A stretch of 64,000 bases of DNA from Pholiota molesta (taxonomy: Eukaryota > Basidiomycota > Agaricomycetes > Agaricales > Strophariaceae), in the NCBI GenBank assembly GCA_014925825.1, contig JACGCK010000036.1, positions 248,001 through 312,000 of the forward strand, given 5' to 3'. The notes under the pieces are model-generated. The model worked only from the letters and a program-made list of their open reading frames with translations. It did no database searches and was not told the origin of the DNA. Position numbers and translations under genes: made by a program. Positions 33,984-45,200 of the stretch are shown in pieces. How positions within the stretch are numbered: the stretch's first letter is position 1; every line of letters starts with the position of its first letter.

Positions 33984-35467
33984 TCATCCTGCAAACATCC
34001 CGACAAGGTATTGACTGACGCCTTCCGGCGTTAAACTGCCCACATCCGAAAAAACGAGAGAGATTAAATCAGGCCTTTTTACACGGAGAATCAGCTCGGT
34101 TTCGGACGAAGACCACGGAAGTACCAACCTTGTATAGTCCACATCTGGGTTGTTTTCGGAAATTTGTTCTTGTGTTATTCTTGGAGGTATGAGATCCGGT
34201 CTATCGTTGGTGGGAGTAGATGTGTCGTTTGCGGCTGGCGTAGAGTCGTGAGGCGGTGTACCTATCGGGGAGACATGCTCAGGCAAACGGGGACGGGGAA
34301 ATGAAAGGATTTTTGAATTGTGGCTAGGAAGATCATATTGTGATAGCGGAAACAGGCGGTGAAACTTGTAGCTGATAAAATGGCATCGTGTCAGTAAAAT
34401 CAATCGATAGCAATTAATTAATATAAAAATACCTTTCCGCCAGTGCGTAGAAGGGTTTGTTGGCTGCTCTAGCAATGATTGCGATTTGATTGCTGCCAAC
34501 TGCGTTCACGAGGCCACCACTTTCAACAACTGCCTCCGAGCCAACGAGGACGAAGTCAACCTTGTCCATGACATAGGCTACTGCGGAATCCAGGATTACA
34601 GTGCTAGGCACGCCTGCTGCTGTAAGGGCTTCAGCAGTCTTTATCCTGTGCGTCAACCGTCAAGATTCCACCATGCGATGGATAAATAAGGTTCTCATAC
34701 CCCAGACCGCGAGGACGGGCTTCTGTGACGAATACTTTGTTGTAAATAACGATGTTAGTCCGTTTCACGTCAACCTCGATTTTTTTCTAAGCACCTGATA
34801 TCCGCTTATGCTTATGCGCCAAGAGGAGCGTTTGCATAACCACGCGCGAGTATGAATGGGTAAGGATCTGGTGCAAGTTATAAAAGGCAGAAGAGCTGAG
34901 CATTGTTCAGGAATATCCTTACCACAGAGCCATCCTTGATAAAGCCGAATGCTAGTTCTGCGATTTTTTTGCGATAAGTGAGAGCCTCCGTCGCATAATT
35001 TTGGCCTTGACGAATGAGCTCCTTCTTTAGATCGGTGAAGTTCTAGACCACGACGGTGATGAGGAGATGACGCACACGAAGAAACGAGGAAGACTTACCG
35101 CTGAATCATGGGGAAACAAGGTAACGAACGCGATAAAGAGTTCACAGCCCGCGTTCAGACTGATAGGGTTGGACGCTTGTTTCTGCAACGCCTCCGCGCC
35201 GTCGTTGAGGGCCTTGACAAGCTCGAACATGGTGCCGGCTTGTATGCGGATGAGGCGATGGCGTTTGCGGATAGATCTGGGTTACATACCATCTGAGTTT
35301 TCGATGACTTCAGTGAGAGCGAGAATGGCAGCGAGGGGTGTCGAGATCTGACATCATTCATTGATTGAATCGGGTAGATAATACAAGGCAGGACGGAGAC
35401 GGACCTCCTCGTTCTTGAGGATGCGCTGGAAGGCGGCGTAGATGTCGAATTGGGGATGCGCGCCCAT
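33984..35467 (-). CDS. GCN3: Translation initiation factor eIF2B subunit alpha
   Basis: eIF2B is the guanine-nucleotide exchange factor for eIF2; the alpha subunit (yeast Gcn3) senses phosphorylated eIF2. Start MGAHPQFDIYAAFQRILKNE at 35465-35467, then STPLAAILALTEVIENS, TMFELVKALNDGAEAL and NAGCELFIAFVTLFPHD. Further on, KKELIRQGQNYATEAL, then FIKDGS and the Rossmann-like part VFVTEARPRG and AALTAAGVPSTVILDSAVAY, with the signature VDFVLVGSEAVVESGGLVNAVGS followed by QIAIIARAANKPFYALAE. After an unusual Ser/Pro-rich insert (about 34190-34330) it ends ISLVFSDVGSLTPEGVSQYL and VGMFAG. About seven exons. It is divergent from the next small gene. Confidence 0.92.
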
Positions 35468-35779
35468 GGTGGTCAGAGCGAAGGAGCGCGAGTGACATGT
35501 GACCTGGAAGTGGACGAGGACCCCGCTGTGCGCGATGGCGGCGGAGGGAGAGACGAAGTGGGCGAGGTGGGGTGGGGTGCCTGTGTGGTTGCGAGGGAGC
35601 TGGTGGCTGGGGTCCCAAAAAGGAGTCGGGGCGAATACACGTGTATTTTCGCCCGACGGCGCACTGGATCGGTGATCCCGTTAATATTCGTTCTTCGCCG
35701 CCAGGGTCCTCTACATAAACTGCCCCAAACGGCTATGCTTCTTCTCTGACGCCGTCCCTCCCACCACCATCCCAAAACA

Positions 35780-36391
35780 ATGCAGGTTCAAGCAAAGACC
35801 GAGGTCGTCTTCTCCTCCAGCGTCACCAACATGGACGAGTGGGCCCAGATCACACGCATCCCCCTCACCACCGCAGACGCCCTCGGCGCCACCTACGCCC
35901 GCGCCCACCGTTGGCTCGTCGCCCTCAAAAACCGTCTCGTGCGCGACCACAACTGGACCGAACTCCCCTCGCAGGACAGTCGTATCCTCTTTTCCATCGA
36001 AATGGCCTCAATATGGCGCTCCTCGGTCAACCTGCCTGCCGGCCCAAAATTGCGACTCCAGCTGCCTGTCCATGCCTCTTCGTTTTTCTCCCCCGAGCGG
36101 CGGATACAATGGGAGATGGTCTTTCACTCTGACATCTTCGAGTCCGTCCGGATGATATGCGGTCCGATACAGGACATCCTCAATTTGCTGCAGTGTCTTT
36201 TAACCGGCGTGGTAACCGTGGCCTTGATAGACGCCACAGAGGGATCACGCACCGTCCGTGGTCTGCCGCCCGTTGCCTGGATTAATGCCAACGAGTCCTA
36301 CCTCGTCGACATCTTCGGCCATTCTCGTTTCAAGGACTTGCATAGAGCCGCCAGTCACCCCCGCAGCTCCTTCAAGCTCGAATCTATCTAA
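35780..36391 (+). CDS. Small single-exon orphan protein
   Basis: An intact 203-codon frame without introns. Start MQVQAKTEVVFSSSVTNMDEW; it contains YARAHRWLVALKNRLVRDHNW, RIQWEMVFHSDIFESVRM and a short hydrophobic stretch (LLQCLLTGVVTVALIDA). It is preceded by a 312-bp divergent region shared with eIF2B alpha and followed by a long CT-rich 3' region. High C in third positions in the first half argues for a real gene. I know no family and no localisation signal is clear. Confidence 0.55.
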   Translation: MQVQAKTEVVFSSSVTNMDEWAQITRIPLTTADALGATYARAHRWLVALKNRLVRDHNWTELPSQDSRILFSIEMASIWRSSVNLPAGPKLRLQLPVHASSFFSPERRIQWEMVFHSDIFESVRMICGPIQDILNLLQCLLTGVVTVALIDATEGSRTVRGLPPVAWINANESYLVDIFGHSRFKDLHRAASHPRSSFKLESI

Positions 36392-37124
36392 TTTTCTTCA
36401 ACCATGCGACGTTTCTTCACTCATTAGACATTCCCTTCCGGCGCTTGTCTCATCTCTTGCTTGCACCTTCATTGTGCATAATTTGTATGGCACTCATCGA
36501 CCTCTCCATCCCATCCATGCCCACATTCATAACTCTACTACATACATCTCCTTTTTTACTAATCGTTTTGCTGTTTTGCTCTTGCCTCTTGTCCTTGCAT
36601 GCATCCTACATATTGCTTTTTATTGACCAAGTCTACTCACATTTGCCCTCTTCACTTGCATATATTTTTATTCTTTACCTCACTGCATTTCATTGAAGAC
36701 ACTAATTATTCTCTCGTCTTTATTTTTTGGTCCCAACCTCTGTATATATCCTCCTCGAAAGTATGGCCTCGTAATATGCAACTCCCTCTAATATGCTTCC
36801 TATCCACACCATCCCATACCTCCGTCCGGTTTTTTAGCGCCGAACCCTAGACGTCACATCATGTAGCAACTCGATTTTTTTTTTCGGGCAACCACCATTG
36901 CAGCATTACAGCGCCGTATCCACCAATTTTTTGCACCAAATACATAGAATAATGACCCTACTAGTTACCCCCTTGGAAGTACTTGGTACTCCCGAAAGAG
37001 ATGTGTATGTCACGGGCCACTGATAAAATAAGGCGGTCCGATCAGAGATCACTAGTCACTTTGGCCCGGGACCGCCCAATCGGACCCACAACTTTGTTGA
37101 TACCACACCTTTACAGCTTCCTCC
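36392..37124. other. Intergenic region, CT-rich, with inverted repeats near MAP1
   Basis: 733 bp. The first 450 bp are CT/AT-rich, likely a long 3' UTR of the small orphan gene. The last 100 bp carry two overlapping 8-bp inverted repeats upstream of the methionine aminopeptidase start (separate entry). Confidence 0.4.
37032..37086. promoter_or_regulatory. Nested inverted repeats upstream of methionine aminopeptidase
   Basis: GGCGGTCC (37032-37039) is repeated in reverse as GGACCGCC (37069-37076), and the overlapping GGTCCGAT (37035-37042) as ATCGGACC (37079-37086). The two alternative pairings share the left arm. The element ends 39 bp before the ATG, so it is in the core promoter or the 5' leader. 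It could be a dimeric factor site or a leader hairpin; neither is shown. Confidence 0.45.
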
Positions 37125-39059
37125 ATGTCGTCTGCTCCAGTCCCTTGTCAAAGCCAATCTTGTCCCAATGGCAACCCTCCATCGCGTTTAGAATGCCCCA
37201 CTTGTGCCAAGTGCGTCCTTTATCTGCGAATACAACACCTGCCATAACACACAATTCTCATAAATCACAGACTGGGAATACGCGGCTCGTTCTATTGTGG
37301 GCAAGAGTGTTTCAAGGCAGGATGTGAGCGTCGTGCATATGGCTAGCGTTCCTGACAATCAATTCTGATCCATTCGCCTTGCCACAGGGGTCAGTCCGGA
37401 AACCGATCGTATTGCCTAGTGCGAGCGAGCGCTAATTTATCATGTCAGAAAACACACAAAATAGTCCACGATCTCGCAAAAACGGGAGGAGTTAATCTGC
37501 CCTCAGGTGCCTATCCTCGTTGTCTTTCTTCCGACAGGGTTTCAATGACCTCACTCCAGCAGATGGGACCTATAATCCGTTCCCCAACTTCGAATTCACG
37601 GGCACACTGCGCCCGGTCTATCCATTGTCGCCCAAACGTGTCGTCCCCGCCCACATTCCTCGACCAGACTATGTGGCGGCCGGCGGTACGTGTTTCATCC
37701 CAGCGCCTTGTATCCGTCGACTTATCCCCAACCCATCCCCTCTATAATTATAGGCAAGCCACTTTCGGAGATCCAGGCCGCCGGGCAGCCTCCGCGAATA
37801 CTGAACGCAGAGGAAATAGAAAAGATGCGCACAGTCTGTCGGGTAGGTCACCTCTCGCATCTCATGCGCCGCTCGTAAAAAAATTCACCCGCGGCATGAC
37901 GCCCTCTTTCCCCTTGGACCACCTGCATAGCTCACGCGTGAAGTTTTGGATATTGCCGCGGCCGCCGTCCGGCCTGGCATTACGACCGACGAGATCGACG
38001 AGATCGTGCACAACGCGACCATCGAGCGGAACGCGTACCCGTCCCCTCTAGGGTATCGGGGGTATGCTAAATCCGTATGCACGTATGTTCGCGCTGGCCC
38101 TCCTCCCCATGCCCCCCCTCCAATGTGTTTCATGAGGACAGCTCATTAATGTTTTTCTTGTGTTTCTGCGTCTGCCCTTCAGATCCGTAAATGAAGCTAT
38201 CTGCCATGGTATACCAGATAAACGGAAATTGAAGGAAGGAGACATCATTAACATTGGTACGTTTCCACTCATAATGAGACGGCGAATGATAAGACTCATT
38301 TATTGTGTCCAGACGTATCAGTGTACTACGATGGTAGGGTTACCCAAGTTAATGTGTTTTGATCCTTTATAACCCTGCTTATTTATAGGCTTCCATGGTG
38401 ATCTGAACGAGACATACCCAGTAGGAGAGATAGACGAGGAGTCGAAAAAACTCATTCGCACTACACGCGAGAGTCTCGACGAGGCTATTAAAATTTGCAA
38501 GCCAGGAGCACTCTTTCGCGACTTAGGAAAAGCCATGTCAGTCACCCGATTCATTTGGTTACCTGTTTCCATGAAATTAATTGACTTTGAATAGTGAACC
38601 CGTAGCGCGAGCGAACGGCTGTGCCGTCGTGCGAACGTACACAGGACATGGTGTCAACCAGCTCTTCCATGGTGCTCCGAACATCCCGCATTATGCGAAG
38701 AATAAGGCGGTCGGAACGATGAAAGCTGGAATGGTGAGTGAGAACATTCGCAAAGTATTTTCCGTGTCATAATTTTCATTCTTCAGACCTTCACCGTTGA
38801 GCCTGTGAGTTATTCCATGCTCAACGTTGATTTGCTACATGCTGACAATCACTAGATGCTAACCTTGGTACTAATTGGGGTGATGTGCACTGGCCTGATA
38901 ACTGGACTGCTACTACCATAGATGGCAAAAGGAGCGCTCAATTCGAAGATACTCTTCTGTAAGCAGTCTTTTTACCGACTACTAGGTTAACATTTTCACT
39001 CAATGTTTTTCAGGATCACCGAGACGGGAGTGGAAATTCTCACCAAGAAGACAAACTAA
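37125..39059 (+). CDS. MAP1: Methionine aminopeptidase 1
   Basis: Removes the initiator methionine from nascent proteins in the cytosol. Start [16 protein letters not shown] at 37125, an N-terminal zinc-finger region (Cys pairs in [20 protein letters not shown]) as in type 1 enzymes that bind the ribosome. The catalytic pita-bread fold follows: [55 protein letters not shown], metal ligands Asp in YYDG and Asp in HGDLNET, His in [11 protein letters not shown], Glu in FTVEPML, and Glu in LITETG. All five metal ligands are present, so it should be active. About eleven exons with introns of about 50-75 bp. Stop 39057-39059; convergent with the acyltransferase. Confidence 0.93.
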
Positions 39060-39204
39060 ATTTGGCAGATATTGGCTACATCATGACATGCTATGGATTA
39101 GATTATATTTTTGAGGATTACTGTCCATCGAGAGCATAACGTATACGTTACACAGGCATCCACGTCCCTCGAAACCTCGCCCTCTTTTCCGACTGTCCAT
39201 GGAT

Positions 39205-41879
39205 TCACTTCGTTTTAGTATGCTCGATTTCGGCATTGATGTCCTGAGTCGCATCGTCAAAATGTGCTTCAGGATCAATTTCCGAAAGCCGCTTGACAGT
39301 GACACCGTCTGTGAGAGAGGCGCGCCGCACTCGGTGAGATGACTGTTCCTTCGATGTTGGCGCCATACGAAGACGTTGCAGATCGGCATAAGAGCCTTGT
39401 CTACTTCGCGACTTTTGTTGTTGGGAGGGAGGTTTAAGGCCCCCGTCACTGTCAACGAGTCCAACGACGTTATCGTAGTCTCCCGTGTCTTCTTCATCTG
39501 AATCGTCTGGTGTGTTGATTCTGCTGATATCGTCAACTGGCCCGCCCCATGCACTTGTTCCGCGCTTCGAACTGCGACTCCAGCCGAAAAGCCTTTCGTC
39601 GATCCAGGTCATTGGGTGAATAAGTCCCAGACCTTGGGCGTCAACGGCGCCGACACTGCTTTTCCTTCTCCATAAACCCGAAGGTCCGTTAGATGGAGGA
39701 GCACTAGCCGAAGGCAAAATACGTGTCTGCACCGAAAGAAAGTGAATAAAAGACAAAGGATAGGATCAAGTACCAGACAGCGCACCTCATCGAAGTCGTC
39801 GTACAATTTTGGACCAAAATCGTTGATGAGGCTTGCAACTTGATTTGCCAAGTTGATCCTATCAGCTTTGAGCTTGTCAAGCGAACGCTGTTGTCCAGGG
39901 AATAACGCGATAATAAGAGGAGGAAGTGACTTAAGGATACATTGATTAGTATGGCGTTAGAACGGATAGACTGGTGCTCACTTGAGGACGTCCATTCCAG
40001 CCTCTCCAAATTTGAGTGCCGCATAGTTCATGAACGGTAAAGATACAACAACCAAGAACGGTGTCCAGATTCTCCATTTAAGCGGAGCGTTAGCACGAAT
40101 AGCTACTAATGTGGCAATGATTGCATAAAGGGTGTAAAGAACAGGCGTAACGCCCATAGCGATCAGGATCTTCCATGTTGCCAAAACATCTCGCCCAGCA
40201 ATCTTGACGACGGAAGCAGCGAGTGCAGCTAGTAGGTAGGTCAGGAAGTGGAAATACAATAATTATAATGATGCATACCTTTTGCCTTCTTTCTCGATAT
40301 GATGGAAGCCAAAATGAGAATAGGTGAATTCAAGACTGTACCTGGAAGCGCGAGGAGGGTCCAAGAAAGAAGAAGGACGATACGATATAGGAGTAGGCCT
40401 AGAGTCTTCCAGCTTGCTTTTTGTGCTCGTGGAACCTTGTTGACGATTAGTTTTCATCATTGAGAATAAAAATAGAGCAGCCTTACTTGGTGGTCTCGAA
40501 GACCCAAGTCTCGAACGCGGCGATTATATTTTAAGACATCTGCTCGTAGTTTCTGGACTCGAGGTTCGTCTTTGAAATGGACGTAGCCTTCCAACAATCT
40601 CCGGTTCAACTCCACCACTTGACCGAGAGTGAGATGTTGTCCAGGCGTTTTGTACAGACGTCGAACAGCTTGAATGAGCTATATGAAAGAGAAAGACTTG
40701 GGGATGAAGTCGTCTGGTAAAGAATCAATCTATGAGCTCACCATTAGAGTGTCGTAATCTGGTGCTCGGATGGTGACAGTTTTCAAACCATTGTAAATTA
40801 AATCGAGGAATTTGGCGACAGCTTCTCGTTTTTGTGTTCCTCCTTGTTTGAACATTTCAACGAGCTCGGGTGGGACATCCAAAGCCGTGCCAAATTCCAC
40901 CACAGCCCGGGAACGAAATCGGTGTGCATGGAAATATGAAAGACCGACTGGAACAATCTTGACTTGTAGATTTGGATCGTTCGCCATTGCTCCAAGAGCC
41001 ATAACTGAAACTCCTGCCTTGAGCGGTAGAAGGTCCGTACGGTCGTGACTTCCACCTAAACTCTGTCTTAGAGAGAAATCGTAATGAGAGGAAAATCTAG
41101 TAATACCTTCAGGGAAAATTCCAATACTTCCTCCTTCCTTCAGGCACTGATAGACATGTCGGTACATATCCTGTTGATCAACGTAAGGCAACTTCTTGTA
41201 TTCCAAACCATTGATTCCTTCAGCTTTCAATTCATCCAGTTTATCGCGTATTCGGGCCGTACCCTTGCCACTCTCTCCTCCAAACTCCTTTTTGACGCGC
41301 AATTCGGTATCCGATATTACTTCAACTACTTCAGCGACGGCAGAGCTAACTGATTTTGGTAACAGAATTGCATGCGGGGCGTGAATTCTTCGAGGAAACT
41401 CGTTCCTTCACCAAGAACAAGGCATGGGTCCTCTGGGGAAATCCATACTCTTCCTTTGCCTGGGGAAGCCATATCTGCGGCTCGAGAGACGGGAACTGCA
41501 TCATTTGTTACACAGGCGCTTATGTCATAGACTAGAAAATATTGGACTGACTGCTATCCATTAACCGCGCAAAGAATCCAACCCATTTCCTATTCATACT
41601 TGCGGCCGCCGTGAGGAACTGCACATGTCGATGTGTTTCGCGGTATACTTCAAGGCTCAGGAGGAGCGGGTCGAGAAACTAGGCAGATTCAGAAATTACA
41701 GCAAAGTGAATACACGAGGCACTGACCTGGTTGTTGTGGGGTGCGCCTACGAAGATGACAGGTCCTTCTTTGGGAATATGGTAGGCACCACGAGGACGCA
41801 CTTCTCTGAAGAATATCTGAGTGATTGTCCTCCAGAAGAGCATTGCAGCGTCATAGCTAAGATGTGCTTTCTCGGCCAT
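39205..41879 (-). CDS. SCT1: Glycerol-3-phosphate/DHAP acyltransferase (Sct1/Gpt2-like)
   Basis: Catalyses the first step of glycerolipid synthesis at the ER. Start MAEKAHLSYDAAMLFWRTIT at 41877-41879, then VRPRGAYHIPKEGPVIFVGAP and HNNQ followed after an intron by LDPLL, the acyltransferase motif I of the PlsC family in its fungal GPAT form. Then GRVWISPEDPCLVLGEGT, KEGGSIGIFPEGGSHDRTDL (motif III with the EG-SH-D pattern) and VKIVPVGLSYFHAHRFRS (motif IV). The C-terminal half has several hydrophobic spans (VTPVLYTLYAIIATLVA, FLVVVSLPFMNYAAL) and a long Ser-rich cytosolic tail. About twelve exons. The order of motifs and the long tail match Sct1/Gat1 proteins. Confidence 0.9.
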
Positions 41880-42297
41880 GGTGAAGGTAGATGGGAGAGA
41901 GGTGACGCAAGTGTGTGAGGCTTATGGTCGACAGCCGACCAGCATGTAAGTGAGAGATAACGCGTTGGGGAAGTGGCTAGAATGCAAGAGAGATAATAAT
42001 GCCCGTCCTCTTCAGCGGCTAATAGCGGGTCGGGCCCAGTTGATCCCCAGCAAACATGACTTCCAAATAAAGCAAGGCCAAATAGCCCCTTCCGTCTTAT
42101 TCTCGTCGAGACTGCACACTTACAGTTACACGTTGCATTGGAGTCATGTGATTGCCTGGTTTGCCTGCGGAAGCATGATCTGGGAATATATTATGTTGTT
42201 GATAATGTATGTAGGACACCATGCATGTGCGAAGAATGACAGTCCACTGCCCCAAAGGTATAAAAATAGTATACATTGTCAAATATGAAAGAGGAAA
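41880..42297. other. Intergenic region
   Basis: 418 bp with the acyltransferase promoter and the Stu2 3' end. Short frames only; nothing recognised. Confidence 0.4.
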
Positions 42298-45200
42298 TCA
42301 ACCCAAGGAAGTCCGTGAAGGTGTCGTACGGTCTTGTGACGATCCGGCGCTCAGAGTGCTCGATCGGTATTGGAAGATGTCGTGCAATCTCGAAAGCTTC
42401 TCTTGATGATCTGTTCCTTCAAGGATCGTTGATGATCGCGTAGGGGACTTTGAGACCATTTCTGGAGGAATTGGCGGGTTCCTCTTGGCATTGTATTCTA
42501 ATTCTGTAGGCATGTAATGTTTAACAGTGTGTTAGTTAGGGAATAAACAGATATCACTCACTAGACAAGCTATCTGCCACTGCGACATTGCGCTCTTGAT
42601 CTTCAGCTGCGCGACTGGCCAAAGCCCTGTTGATATACTTCCTGAAGGCAGCACCCGTTGATTCCAAAAGTTTCTCGACGCGCGGCCTCTTGTGAGGATA
42701 TGCCTTGAGGAAGTGATGGAGCTCCGTAATGCCTTCCTTGTGCAATGCGCCAGTCGTTTCACTTGAGATATGGCCAATAATGACAAGCAACTGTGCATCC
42801 GGATCAGGTTCCTCGACATTGGGGGAATACCTGCCATTGTCTTGCGTGGAAGAAGAGCTTGGACTTGTTCTGTGACTCCCAAGGCGGTGGTGGGAATGAA
42901 CAGAAGATGCTTGAGGAGACAGGGGTCGACTGGATGAAGGTGAAGCAGACTGTGTATAGTCTCTGTTAGTACCATTTCCGTTTCTACGGGGTGCGGCTGC
43001 TTCGGCTGCTTCGGCTGCAGCTGCAGCTGCTGCTTTCGCACTCGAGTTTAGGATCCGGTACACATAGGGATAAACGATTGTCGCAGAAGGATCGTCGAAG
43101 GAGGCCGAAAGTAACTCATATACGTCGTCGCCGTAGTGTGCTTGAAGAGTATAAGTAGATGATTCTAAAGCAGTAGAGACATGAAGCTACTCACCAACAA
43201 TGTGTTGAATGATCACTTTAATTGTACGCAGAGGCATATCTCCGCAAGGGACTCTATTGGTGGCGCGTGCTCGCCACTCGTTGGGAGGTACCGACTGCAA
43301 GAAATGTTCAATGGCGGGGAATAACTCCACAGGATCCAGAAGGTTTTCGCCGAGGTCCTGGGGTATGTTCCTCGCCAACTTCCAAACACACTTCAATACC
43401 AACTCCGCCACCTTTGCTTCCTTTGACTCTGGGAGGGTGCCATTACTTGGGAACGGCTTGACGATTTGTAGAAGAAGTGCGAATAGGGCTCTGAATATGC
43501 AGATAAGTATCAATAGGCAGGTAGAACTATATTGACTAACCTGAATATGGACATTCGTCTACCGGTCGCGAAGAGCCGCAGAATGATCATGTTGATGAAG
43601 CGCGACAAATCTTTTACTTTCTTCATAGGGCTGTCATCTGTCTCAAGAAGACGGAGCGTCAATTCTTCCAAAAGAGCAGTGAGGATTTCAACTGTCAACG
43701 ATTCCGCCAAAAACGAATGATCACAGAAATTATTCAGTGTCTGTATCAGGTGTTTGGCAAGCCGGAAATTTTCATCCAGAACAAGATCATTAGGATGTTC
43801 GAAAACATGGGCCATTTGCAAGGTTATCGTCTCGATAAGGCCTTCTGTATGTTCCGCAAGTTCACGGTATTGAGGCGACGATGGTCCGTTATCAGGGCCA
43901 ACAGAAAGAATTTTCTGGATCTTCTTCAGGGCATCTACACTCCGAGAAGGATCACTACTGAGAATAGTGGATATTGTGAGAGTGATTTCTTCTGCGCCGT
44001 CGTTGCGTTGTGGTTCTTCGACGGCCGCCGCTGCTTCGTATCTCGGAAAGGCTAGCCTGCTAGTGGTGGGAGCAGGAGCAGGCTCCTCGTATTCTGGTAT
44101 TCTCGCAGGAATCTCTTCTTCCAGTGGCGGAGCTAGGACTGCTTGTGGTTGGGGGATATTTGCACGAGGTCGCCCAAGTCGCGAAGGAAGCATACTTCGA
44201 GGCCTGAGTTTGTTTGGAGAGGAAGGTACTGCGGAGGCGGCTACTGCAGCGGGGCGAAGAGGTGATTCAGGTCGAGGTGATGGAGCTGGTGAGGCGGAGC
44301 GGATACCGGCTGGTGATTGGGGACGAGCGAGACGAGAAATACCTGAGACAGATGGGCTAGCAGGCCTTGCCGGGTTGGCTGTCAAGCGCGACACAGCGGC
44401 AATAGCAGGAGTGATGACAGGTGCAGGGGCGCCAGCGGGTTCAGTTTTGCCTTGAGAGCTAGGGCCAGGTACACGACGCAATCGTTCTTCTAGCTGCGTC
44501 TTATCCTTCGGAGAAAGAGGTCCAACTAAAGACCACACTTTTTCTCCTACGAGAGTATATGCTTCACTAAAAAGGGTGTCAGATTGAATATTATTTCAAG
44601 CTTGCGTGTACACACCTCAATGTCCCTAGTGTCGACTTTCGCACTTGTGCATCTTTATCCGACAAAAGGGATGCTATAACTGGGAAAGCCTTCGCTGGCT
44701 CGCTGGCTCCCATCCCTGACTTCTTGAGGATTGCAGACATCTCGTCCAAGGTTCCCTGTCGCGTTTTCGCCACTTTCGCCTTCAAACCATGATCCAGGAG
44801 AAGTTGGAAAACCCTGCTATATGCATACACAGTGGGAAGGGTCCGAATTATTTGCTGGGCTCTCACTCGAACTTGTTCTCGTGCGTCACCAAGCTATAAC
44901 CATAAATGTAAGCTTTGGATTGAACTCCGGATCTCGTGCGTACCTTAAAAACAACGGTAGGAACAAAGCACATAGCTTCATTGTCAATTAACTGATAGTT
45001 AACACTTCGAAGGAATGCCAAAATAGCTTCAGCGACATCCAGGCATTTAGAGATGAGATTCGGTTGTGGCTCGTGGAATTTGATAGATATGTATTTGAGG
45101 GGAAGATCAAGGTTGGCAAGGCATAGCTTTTGAATATTTTCATCAGCGTCTATAGCCCCGGAATAAAAGTCTGCAATTGTAGTCAGTCCGTTTATCCAGT

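Noticed and set aside
42990..43035. Trinucleotide-like GCT/GCA repeat
   Set aside because: It lies inside the Stu2 coding sequence and encodes an Ala-rich helix; ordinary low complexity.
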